Source: Bacillota bacterium (GTDB lineage: Bacteria > Bacillota_E > Sulfobacillia > Sulfobacillales > JAIMBI01). Taken from it: 14,610 bases of DNA. The notes under the pieces were generated by a model that saw only the letters and a program-made list of their open reading frames with translations, was not told the origin of the DNA and did no database searches. The stretch spans positions 1-14,610 of the forward strand of contig JAKARZ010000045.1 in NCBI GenBank assembly GCA_021828405.1. Direction: 5' to 3'. A program made the position numbers and the translations under genes. This document shows, one piece after another, positions 6,921 through 13,998 of this stretch; position 1 is the stretch's first letter, and the number at the start of each line of letters is the position of its first letter.

Positions 6921-8551
6921 CCGGAGGAGGAGGCGGCTCGCCGCCACAGGCGGTTGGCGATCCAGTGCCACTCTTCGAGGTGAAAGCGCTCGGCCGCCCA
7001 CAGGTACACGGCGGCGGCTACGGCCGTGACCAGGATGAGGGCGGCGGCGCGCTCGGCGAACGGCACGCGCGGCGCCTCCAGCCAGGAGCCCAGCGGCAGG
7101 CGCGCCAACAGCACGCCGCCCGCCATGAGCACGCTGATAATCCCGGTGCGCACGGCGGTGCGAGCCATCTGCCGCCCGCCAAGATACCGGACTTTAAAGC
7201 GCAGCACCCAGAACAGGAGCCCCAGGTTGATGAACCCGGTCAGCGAATACGCCAGCGCCAGGCCATCTTGCTTCATCGCATGCAGGAGCCACAGGTCCAG
7301 CACGAAGCCCACCACAATGGTGACCGCAGACACCAGCACGGGGCTTTTGGTGTCATGCAGCGCATAGAATCCGCGCGACACCACCTCGATCCCGCCCCAG
7401 GCGACGATCCCGATGGCGTAGAAGACGAGCGCGCCGGCGGTGACCGCCGCGTTGTGCAGATCGAAGCGGCCGTGGAGAAACAAGAGGGCCACCAGCGGAT
7501 AGGCCAGGAGCATGAGCAGCACCGAGGCGGGCACCGTGAGCGCCATGACCACCCGGAAGCCCCGTGACAGATACCGGCGAAAGCTCTGAAAGTCCTGCTG
7601 CTGCACCACCTCGGACAAACTGGGCAAGAGGGCGATGGCCAGCGATGCGGCCAGGCTTTCGGGGGTCATCATGATGCGGCTCGCGAGTTGCATCGCATTG
7701 ATGCTGCCTGCCGGAAGCAGGGACGCCAGCACGGTCTGGTTGAGCACCAGGTTGATCTGCCCCAAGCCCACCCCCACGGCGACGGGGATCATGAGCTTGC
7801 CCACGCGCTTTAAGCCCGGGTGGGCCCAGTCGTGGACCCACTGGAACGGGTGGCCATGCGCCGCGACCCACGCCACCTGGATGACGAAGTTCACAAAAGC
7901 CCCGGCGAGCACTCCCCAGGCAAAGGCCGCAATCCCAATCTGGTGGCCCCACAGCCACCCACAGGTAATGATGGCGACGTTGTACCCCAAGGGGCCGATG
8001 GCGGTGGCCCAAAACGTCTTCTTGGCATATTGCTGGCCCACCAGGACCCCGTTCAGGGCGTGGAACAGCACGGCCGCCAGCATGATGCGGGTCAGATACG
8101 CGGTGGCGGCGATGGCGGCGGGATGGCCGGCAAAGCCCACCGCCACCACGCGCACCAGATCTGGCGCCAGCAGTTCGCCCACGAGCAGCAGCGGCACAAA
8201 CACCACCAGCACCAGCGACAGCGCGCTGTTGACAATGCGGGCCGCTTCGTCGTGCTGGTGGCGCGTCAGATACGCCGACAGCACCGGCACGAAGGCCGAG
8301 CTGATCGCCCCGCCGATGAGAAGCAGGTAAATCGTATCGGGCACCACGTACGCCGCATTGTACTGGTCGACGGTCGCGGTCTGGCCGTAGAAGGCAGCAA
8401 TGAGAGAGTTTCGAAAGAAACCCAACAGTCGCGACACGATGGTGGCGGTGCTGATGAGGGTGGCCGCCCACATCAGGTCGCGGGCACGCCAGTCGCCCGA
8501 CTCCGCCGCCATCCCGCCACCCCCCGCTGAATCGGCCTCATTATTCCACAT
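6917..8551 (-). CDS. murJ: Lipid II flippase MurJ (MVF/MviN family)
   Basis: A 544-residue polytopic membrane protein of the MOP superfamily, expected to flip lipid II across the membrane for peptidoglycan synthesis. About 14 hydrophobic helices are present. The N-terminal signature IVSRLLGFFRNSLIAAFYG (39-57) keeps the arginines equivalent to those in the central cavity of E. coli MurJ (R41 and R47 here), and D62 in ATVDQYNAAY matches the conserved acidic residue of helix 2. The third cavity arginine of the E. coli protein has no obvious match (LLLIGGAISS). The family also includes Wzx- and SpoVB-like relatives, so a polysaccharide or sporulation flippase is possible. The start is uncertain: ATG 8551 has GAGG only 2-3 bases upstream, while ATG 8512 (MAAESGD) follows a GGGGGTGG tract. 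It overlaps the acetyltransferase stop tail-to-tail. Confidence 0.87.
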   Translation of the reverse strand: MWNNEADSAGGGGMAAESGDWRARDLMWAATLISTATIVSRLLGFFRNSLIAAFYGQTATVDQYNAAYVVPDTIYLLLIGGAISSAFVPVLSAYLTRHQHDEAARIVNSALSLVLVVFVPLLLVGELLAPDLVRVVAVGFAGHPAAIAATAYLTRIMLAAVLFHALNGVLVGQQYAKKTFWATAIGPLGYNVAIITCGWLWGHQIGIAAFAWGVLAGAFVNFVIQVAWVAAHGHPFQWVHDWAHPGLKRVGKLMIPVAVGVGLGQINLVLNQTVLASLLPAGSINAMQLASRIMMTPESLAASLAIALLPSLSEVVQQQDFQSFRRYLSRGFRVVMALTVPASVLLMLLAYPLVALLFLHGRFDLHNAAVTAGALVFYAIGIVAWGGIEVVSRGFYALHDTKSPVLVSAVTIVVGFVLDLWLLHAMKQDGLALAYSLTGFINLGLLFWVLRFKVRYLGGRQMARTAVRTGIISVLMAGGVLLARLPLGSWLEAPRVPFAERAAALILVTAVAAAVYLWAAERFHLEEWHWIANRLWRRAASSSG

Positions 8552-9012
8552 TTCCTCGCCGAGCTCGGCGGGGAGCCACCCGCGCTCGATGGCCGGACCG
8601 TTTCTCGCGAGGCGGGAGTGGCGGCGATCCGTACTGGCGGCTTACGGCATGCGCCTAACCCAGCGCTAGCGGGTTGCGGCCGCGTGTTCCGGCCGGAGGG
8701 GCACTGGGTATAGAGCGTGCGGCACCGTCCCGCCGACGGCCGGGCGCCGATCCCGTGGGGAGAAGCGTTGGCTGGTGCGCCGTGGCGGCTCCTCCTGTCC
8801 CATCCCGTGCCGGGCCGAGCGCCGCTGGCGCGGACGCCCGTGCAGGTGCACGGCAGGGCGGACGCCGCCTGATTGACCGGGATCGCAGGCGTGATAGCCC
8901 GAGGACGGTTCCAACGGGATCGCGGACGCGCATCCAGACCGGCCGAGGGATCGACCCGGCGAATCCAGCGCAGGCGATCGCGTGCCCCGGGCAAGCGGGA
9001 GCGACGAAGGCG
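8552..9012. other. Intergenic stretch upstream of murJ with no recognised content
   Basis: A 461-base GC-rich gap between two minus-strand genes. Open frames exist on both strands, but their translations are Arg/Ala/Pro-rich and motif-free, with no Shine-Dalgarno site that decides a start. It must contain the murJ promoter and 5' leader on the minus strand; I could not find a consensus -10 or -35. Clusters of GATCGC occur around 8881-8982 at irregular spacing. It could be a decayed gene, a structured RNA or plain spacer. Confidence 0.45.
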
Positions 9013-9567
9013 CTACGGGAGAGGTCTTCGCATCACCACCCGCCCCTTGGGCGTGCGCCGGGCACGTTCCGCAAACCCGGCCCGCTGAAACATGGAGACC
9101 GTCCCCGTGTAAGATGCCGTGGCGCTGCGTGGCTGCGTGGCGGGGTCCACCGGGACACCTTCGATGGCGGCAGCCCCATGTTCCGTCGCGAAGCGGACGG
9201 CGGCTTCCAACAGGGCTGCCGCCAGACCGTGGCCGCGGCCCCCTTCTCGCACGAAGAAGCAGGGGATGACCCAGACCCCCGAGGCCTCATCGATCGGGGC
9301 GGTGTCGCGCCCCCGATTGAGTCGCGGGTAATCTTCCCGCGGACCCACGGCCACCCAGCCGATGGCCTCCCGGTCCTCGTAGGCGATGAGCCCGACGGAG
9401 CGGGGCGATTCCTGAACCAGCGACCGGGCGCGCTCCCGGGCGGCCGTGCGCGATGGAACGCCGTCGTAACGCCACCACATGCACCAACAGGACCGGTTGG
9501 GTCCCATGGCGGCGCAGAGGCCCGCAAAATCATTCCAGTTGTCCACGCTGAGGGGTTCAATCGTCAC
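9013..9567 (-). CDS. GNAT-family N-acetyltransferase with CWCMWWR motif
   Basis: A 184-residue cytosolic GNAT protein. The coenzyme A loop is VREGGRGHGLAAALL (106-120), preceded by the strand VWVIPCFFV (98-106); the C-terminal part has MFQRAGFAE (159-167), the usual motif B region. Near the N-terminus the cysteine-tryptophan motif CWCMWWR (27-33) follows a WNDF segment, a combination I recall from an uncharacterised GNAT subgroup. I chose GTG 9567 because GAGGAGGG lies 7 bases upstream; the frame stays open 21 codons further to an ATG at 9630, but that start lacks a good ribosome site. The substrate is unknown. The next gene on the strand, murJ, is 461 bases away, so no operon is evident. Confidence 0.84.
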   Translation of the reverse strand: MTIEPLSVDNWNDFAGLCAAMGPNRSCWCMWWRYDGVPSRTAARERARSLVQESPRSVGLIAYEDREAIGWVAVGPREDYPRLNRGRDTAPIDEASGVWVIPCFFVREGGRGHGLAAALLEAAVRFATEHGAAAIEGVPVDPATQPRSATASYTGTVSMFQRAGFAERARRTPKGRVVMRRPLP

Positions 9568-10042
9568 GGCTCGGCCCTCCTCGGAAAACAGTTTGCCATG
9601 CTGCCAGCAAGGCGTGCAACCGTTCCACAAGGCACGCCCTTCTTTTCTTGGCCACCTACGCCGGGCAAACAGCCGCAGCCCACGCCTTCGCAGCGGGTTC
9701 GCGCCGCGGTATCGTGGCCAATCACATGAGGGCCGACCCGGTCCAACCTGGCTGCCGAGCGTGCTGTTCCAAAGCGTCGCGCGCCCGCCGGTGCGTGCGT
9801 GGGGAAGGAGTGGACGCCGATCCGCCGCGGTGGCATACTACAGGTGGACTGACTCCGGCTACCTGACCTTGCGGCCATGTCGCATGATTCGGCGGCGGCT
9901 GGGAAAAAGGTGTAGAATGGGACGGAGGGCACCGCCGGGAGCTACCGGGAAAATGAGCCCAGAGCAGAGGGTTGTCCGCGCACACAACTTGCCAACGCCC
10001 GCCGCGACCAGCAACTTGTTCCTCGCCGAGGGAGCGTGACAT
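9568..10042. other. Intergenic stretch between the divergent acetyltransferase and glpX
   Basis: A 475-base region holding the promoters of two divergent genes. A TAGAAT at 9913-9918 on the plus strand is the best -10 candidate for glpX, but nothing like a -35 box lies at the right distance. A Shine-Dalgarno site GAGGGAG (10028-10034) precedes glpX. I recognise no gene here; the open frames have no motif. Confidence 0.45.
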
Positions 10043-11023
<981 letters not shown>

Positions 11024-11157
11024 CTCCGCTCCGCAACCTGCCGAGAGTCGATGGACCCACGTCCTTGCCACGAGCCCTGACGGGTGGAGAGAAAGTTTTC
11101 TTATCTTGACCAAAGGCTCCGGCGAAGCTGGCATCCAGCCGCGCCATCACAATCATC

Positions 11158-11189
11158 GAGGAGGTCCCATGACGCATCATGACCAATGA
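11158..11189 (+). promoter_or_regulatory. rho translation-initiation region with overlapping mini-frame (MTHHDQ)
   Basis: GAGGAGG (11158-11164) is 4 bases before an ATG at 11169 and 14 bases before the rho ATG at 11179. The first ATG opens a 6-residue frame ending in TGA at 11187-11189, inside the rho coding sequence. The ribosome site is therefore better placed for the mini-frame than for rho, which suggests re-initiation or translational damping of rho. rho is autoregulated in well-studied bacteria, but not by this device. Confidence 0.4.
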
Positions 11190-13167
11190 CGAAAAGCCGC
11201 TGACCAGCCTGGAGGGTTCCGAAGGGGCGGCGGGGTCCATCCCCACCATCGACGAAGCACCGAAGAAGCGCCGGCCCCGGGCCAAGAAGACCGACGCCCC
11301 GGAGTCCACCGACGGCGCCCGCCCAGAAAAAGCCCCGGGGCGCCGGTCTCCACGGGCCAAATCGGTGGCCGCGGCGGCCGAGGCCGCCGAGGGCACAGCG
11401 GAAGCGGCCGTCCCGCCGGCCAAGAAGCGACGCAGTCCGCGTGTTGCCGCTCAGGACGCGGCCGAGCCGCCCGAGGTGGAGCGGCTCTATGTCCCCGCAC
11501 CACCGGAGGCTAAAGAGGAGCCGGCACCCGAGCTCGCGACTGTGGTGGCCCCGGTGGCTCCCGCGTCCCCGGTGGCCGCGCTGGCTCCGTCGTCCCATGT
11601 CGTAGAAACCGCGTTTCGTGCGCCCGCCGCACCGCGGCCGCTCAGGACCCCGGCGCCCGCCGCCCGACCCGGGCGCGGCCGTCCCGACGGCCGGGGGCCT
11701 GGCCGGCCCGACAGCCGCTTCGACAGCCGCCGCGGGGGAAGGCCCAGCGCCCCGAGTCGGCTGGACCGCCGCCCGGGAGCTCTCGAGGAGCGGCGGCCGC
11801 ACCCCGCCCCAGCGCCCAGTCCCGCCACCCCCGCGTACAGCGAGGAGCGGCGGGCGCCGGCGGTGGACGACCGGCGCCCGGCCCTGCCGCAGTCGAAGGA
11901 GCCGCAGCTCACGCTCAAGGAACTGGAAGCCATGACGCTCATGGACCTGCACACCCTCGCCAAATCGTTTGAGCTGGAGAACTACCGCGCTCTCAACAAG
12001 CCCGAATTGATTTGGGAGATCTTGCGCGCCCGCACCAAGCGCGACGGGCTGATTTTTGCCCAGGGGCTCTTGGACGTGGTGGGGGAGTTTGGCTTTCTCC
12101 GGCCGTCTGACTTTGCGCGCAGCCGTGAGGATGTGTACGTCTCGGGCTCGCAGATCCGCCGCTTTGACCTCCGGCCAGGGGACCTGGTGTCGGGCCAGGC
12201 GCGGCCCCCGAAGGAGGGCGAGCGCTACTTCGCGCTGCTGCGTGTGGAGGCGGTGAACGGGCAGCTGCCGGAAAAGGCCAGCGAGCGGGTGGACTTTGAC
12301 GCGCTGACCCCGATTTTCCCCAACCGGCGCTTTCGGCTGGAGACGGGCCGCGACGAGCTGGCCACGCGGCTGGTGGATGTGGTGGCCCCCATCGGCATGG
12401 GGCAACGGGGACTCTTGGTGTCGCCCCCGAAAGCCGGGAAGACGGTGCTGCTGAAGAAGCTGGCCAATGCCATCGTGGCGAACCACCCGGATGTGCATCT
12501 CATCGTGCTGCTGGTGGATGAGCGGCCCGAAGAAGTGACGGACATGCAGCGCTCGGTGCGGGGCGAGGTGGCGTCCTCGACATTTGACGAAACGCCTGAA
12601 GACCACATCCGGGTGGCGGAGATGGTGTTGGAGCGCGCCAAGCGCTTGGTCGAAACCGGTACCGACGTGGTGATCATGCTGGACTCCATCACGCGCTTGG
12701 CCCGCGCGTACAACCTCACCATTCCGCCCTCGGGCCGCACCCTCTCTGGTGGCATGGACCCCGCCGCCCTGCATAAGCCCAAGCGGTTTTTTGGCGCGGC
12801 GCGCAATATCGAGGGGGGCGGCAGCCTCACGATTCTCGCCACGGCGCTGATCGAAACCGGATCGCGGATGGACGACCTCATCTACGAAGAGTTCAAGGGC
12901 ACGGGCAACATGGAACTGCATCTGGACCGCAAGTTGGCGGAGCGGCGGCTGTTCCCGGCCATCGACATCAAGCGCTCGGGCACCCGCAAGGAAGAACTGC
13001 TGCTGTCGCCCGAGGAGTTGGAGTCCATGTGGGTGATTCGCAAGGCCGTCCACAAGCTGGAGACCAACGAAGCCACCGAACTGCTGATGAAGAACCTAAA
13101 GCGCACGCGATCCAACGCGGACTTCTTTCGGGGATTCGCCGCCATGGTGGAGAATGGCGGGGGATAG
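11179..13167 (+). CDS. rho: Transcription termination factor Rho, with long disordered N-terminal extension
   Basis: A 662-residue ATP-dependent RNA helicase that binds C-rich transcripts as a hexamer and ends transcription. The conserved core starts near residue 240 with the Rho N-terminal RNA-binding domain ([19 protein letters not shown], then an OSB/cold-shock-like fold around GEFGFLRP and [11 protein letters not shown]). The ATPase domain has Walker A PPKAGKT (416-422), the catalytic-glutamate segment [12 protein letters not shown] (E448), Walker [17 protein letters not shown] (497-512) with the Q-loop [10 protein letters not shown] after it, and the C-terminal SGTRKEELL. Residues 1 to about 238 are extra relative to the roughly 420-residue E. 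coli protein: rich in Ala, Pro, Arg and Glu, with RPD/GRP repeats near 164-190, probably disordered. Such inserts are known in high-GC bacteria and bind RNA. An in-frame stop at 11170 makes ATG 11179 the first possible start. Confidence 0.96.
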   Translation: MTNDEKPLTSLEGSEGAAGSIPTIDEAPKKRRPRAKKTDAPESTDGARPEKAPGRRSPRAKSVAAAAEAAEGTAEAAVPPAKKRRSPRVAAQDAAEPPEVERLYVPAPPEAKEEPAPELATVVAPVAPASPVAALAPSSHVVETAFRAPAAPRPLRTPAPAARPGRGRPDGRGPGRPDSRFDSRRGGRPSAPSRLDRRPGALEERRPHPAPAPSPATPAYSEERRAPAVDDRRPALPQSKEPQLTLKELEAMTLMDLHTLAKSFELENYRALNKPELIWEILRARTKRDGLIFAQGLLDVVGEFGFLRPSDFARSREDVYVSGSQIRRFDLRPGDLVSGQARPPKEGERYFALLRVEAVNGQLPEKASERVDFDALTPIFPNRRFRLETGRDELATRLVDVVAPIGMGQRGLLVSPPKAGKTVLLKKLANAIVANHPDVHLIVLLVDERPEEVTDMQRSVRGEVASSTFDETPEDHIRVAEMVLERAKRLVETGTDVVIMLDSITRLARAYNLTIPPSGRTLSGGMDPAALHKPKRFFGAARNIEGGGSLTILATALIETGSRMDDLIYEEFKGTGNMELHLDRKLAERRLFPAIDIKRSGTRKEELLLSPEELESMWVIRKAVHKLETNEATELLMKNLKRTRSNADFFRGFAAMVENGGG

Positions 13168-13393
13168 CCGTGATGCCGGCGTCCTGCCCGAGCCAGGTTA
13201 GGACGCCTCGGGACCGACGTCCTTCGTTGCGCACCGGTCTCAGAGCGAGCCAACCCCATGAGCCCAGAGGGATGCCGGGCCTGCGGCCAGACCCGCTGTG
13301 CCTCTGCGTGGCCGCCGAGGTAGCGTGTGGCGCGGCCATCGGGAAGGAAACCAGGTAAGACACAATGCTAAAGTAAGCCTTTCCTCGGTCATG
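13168..13393. other. Spacer between rho and the antitoxin promoter
   Basis: About 226 bases without a recognised gene. The usual downstream neighbour of rho in many Bacillota, rpmE, is not here. A weak hairpin (AGGACG at 13200-13205, CGTCCT at 13218-13223) follows rho but lacks a T-run. The first GTAAGAC copy lies near its right end. Confidence 0.4.
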
Positions 13394-13446
13394 TTGATAC
13401 GGCAAAATCGGCGTCTTACACTTGAAACGGGGATGGGAGGTAAGAC
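13355..13446. repeat. Three GTAAGAC motifs around the antitoxin promoter: candidate operator
   Basis: GTAAGAC occurs at 13355-13361, inverted (GTCTTAC) at 13413-13419, and again at 13440-13446. The outer two copies are part of a perfect 10-base direct repeat AGGTAAGACA (13353-13362 and 13438-13447). The middle copy overlaps the -10 box of the predicted promoter, and the last copy lies between the Shine-Dalgarno site and the TTG start. AbrB/MazE-type antitoxins commonly bind their own promoters, so an autoregulatory operator is a reasonable inference. Confidence 0.5.
13394..13422 (+). promoter_or_regulatory. Sigma-A-type promoter of the antitoxin/toxin pair
   Basis: TTGATA (13394-13399), a 17-base spacer, and TACACT (13417-13422) form a good match to the consensus in an AT-richer patch. 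The start of transcription would fall near 13429, leaving a leader of about 20 bases that contains GGGAGG. Confidence 0.65.
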
Positions 13447-13449
13447 ATC

Positions 13450-13686
13450 TTGACTACCACGGTACTGTCGTCCAAGGGACAGGTGGTGTTGCCGGTCAGT
13501 GTTCGCAGGGAAGCGGGTCTCCAGCCGGGAGACCGGTTTTCCGTTCAGTCGCTGGCCGACGGGCGCATTCTGTTGCAGCGGTTGCCTGCAGATCCTCTGA
13601 TGGCACTTCGGGGCGCCTATCAGGGCGCGGAATCCCTGACGGCCGCGCTGCTGGCGGAGAGACGGCGGGAACGGCTGCATGAATGA
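13450..13686 (+). CDS. AbrB/MazE/SpoVT-family antitoxin (VapB-like)
   Basis: A 78-residue DNA-binding antitoxin. The N-terminal swapped-hairpin domain is plain: VLSSKGQVVLPVSVRREAGL then QPGDRFSVQSLADGRILLQR, the usual K-G-Q-V-x-x-P ... L-x-x-G-D pattern. The C-terminal tail (about 48-78) is short and charged and would wrap around the toxin. The TTG start at 13450 lies 9 bases after GGAGG (13436-13440). Its stop overlaps the start of the PIN gene (ATGAATGA), the usual translational coupling in toxin-antitoxin operons. Because the toxin gene is truncated, this is now effectively an orphan antitoxin. It probably represses its own promoter through the GTAAGAC sites (inference). Confidence 0.87.
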   Translation: MTTTVLSSKGQVVLPVSVRREAGLQPGDRFSVQSLADGRILLQRLPADPLMALRGAYQGAESLTAALLAERRRERLHE

Positions 13687-13855
13687 AGAGGGTGACCGGT
13701 GGGTCTTGGACTCGTACGCGATCATGGCCTGGCTCGGGAACGAACCCGGTTCTGATCAGGTGGCGCGTTTGCTGAGCACCCCGTCGGTTGCCTTGTACGT
13801 GAGTGCTATCAATGTGGGTGAGGTGTATTACCTGTTGGGCCGGCAGGGAGGTTGA
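13679..13855 (+). pseudogene. PIN-domain toxin (VapC-like), truncated after 58 residues by an IS607-like insertion
   Basis: The frame begins with the PIN signature WVLDSYAIMAWL (first acidic residue D11), followed by NEPGSDQVARLL and ISAINVGE-like SAINVGEVYYLLGRQGG, which supplies the second acidic residue E48. PIN ribonucleases are normally about 125-140 residues and need two or more further acidic residues in the C-terminal half. Here a TGA follows GRQGG at once, and the downstream sequence is that of a mobile element. The product would lack half the active site and should be inactive. It overlaps the antitoxin gene by 8 bases. The missing 3' part may survive on the far side of the insertion, outside the window. 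Confidence 0.8.
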
Positions 13856-13907
13856 AGCAGCTACCTTTAGTCTTGATTACTTCGCTATAACGTGATAGAC
13901 TGGATAC

Positions 13908-13998
13908 ATGTCCAAGGATTTACTTCGGCCGGTTGACGCGGCCCGATTGCTACGCGCAAGCGATCGCGGAGGTGCAGGAGCATGGGGAAATCCCCTAA
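13908..13998 (+). pseudogene. IS607-type serine recombinase tnpA, reduced to a remnant
   Basis: The ATG at 13908 gives MSKDLLRPVDAARLLRASD, closely resembling the MerR-like helix-turn-helix start of IS607 TnpA proteins (L-R-P-x-E-A-A-R-L-L-G-V-S). After about 15-19 residues this frame loses any similarity and runs as a shadow of the next gene. Another frame entered near 13948 gives CYAQAIAEVQEHGEIP and stops at 13996-13998, overlapping the tnpB start by 17 bases, as a genuine tnpA end often does. I infer an internal deletion that fused the N-terminal codons to the tail, out of frame, removing the whole recombinase domain. The assignment of the tail is weaker than that of the head. Confidence 0.5.

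Noticed and set aside
8881..8982. Repeated GATCGC units, possible tandem repeat or HIP1-like signal
   Set aside because: Spacing is irregular (about 37, 31, 27 bases), flanks differ, and GCGATCGC is only seen twice in the window; expected in GC-rich DNA.
9568..9630. Longer ATG start for the second acetyltransferase
   Set aside because: The extra residues do not resemble the family, and GTG 9567 has a strong GAGGAGGG site.
9609..9650. Possible terminator hairpin GGCGTGC/GCACGCC followed by CTTCTTTTCTT
   Set aside because: Arms of only 7 bases with a 14-base loop, no plus-strand gene upstream to terminate, and an interrupted T-run.
8674..9729. 351-residue plus-strand open frame
   Set aside because: It lies antisense to the second acetyltransferase and over intergenic sequence, with no motif or ribosome site.
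11101..13053. 650-residue open frame on the minus strand
   Set aside because: It is antisense to rho, has low-complexity His/Arg/Gly-rich content and no motif; a shadow of a strongly coding GC-rich gene.
13200..13223. Hairpin AGGACG/CGTCCT after rho
   Set aside because: Short stem, 12-base loop and no T-run; not a convincing terminator.
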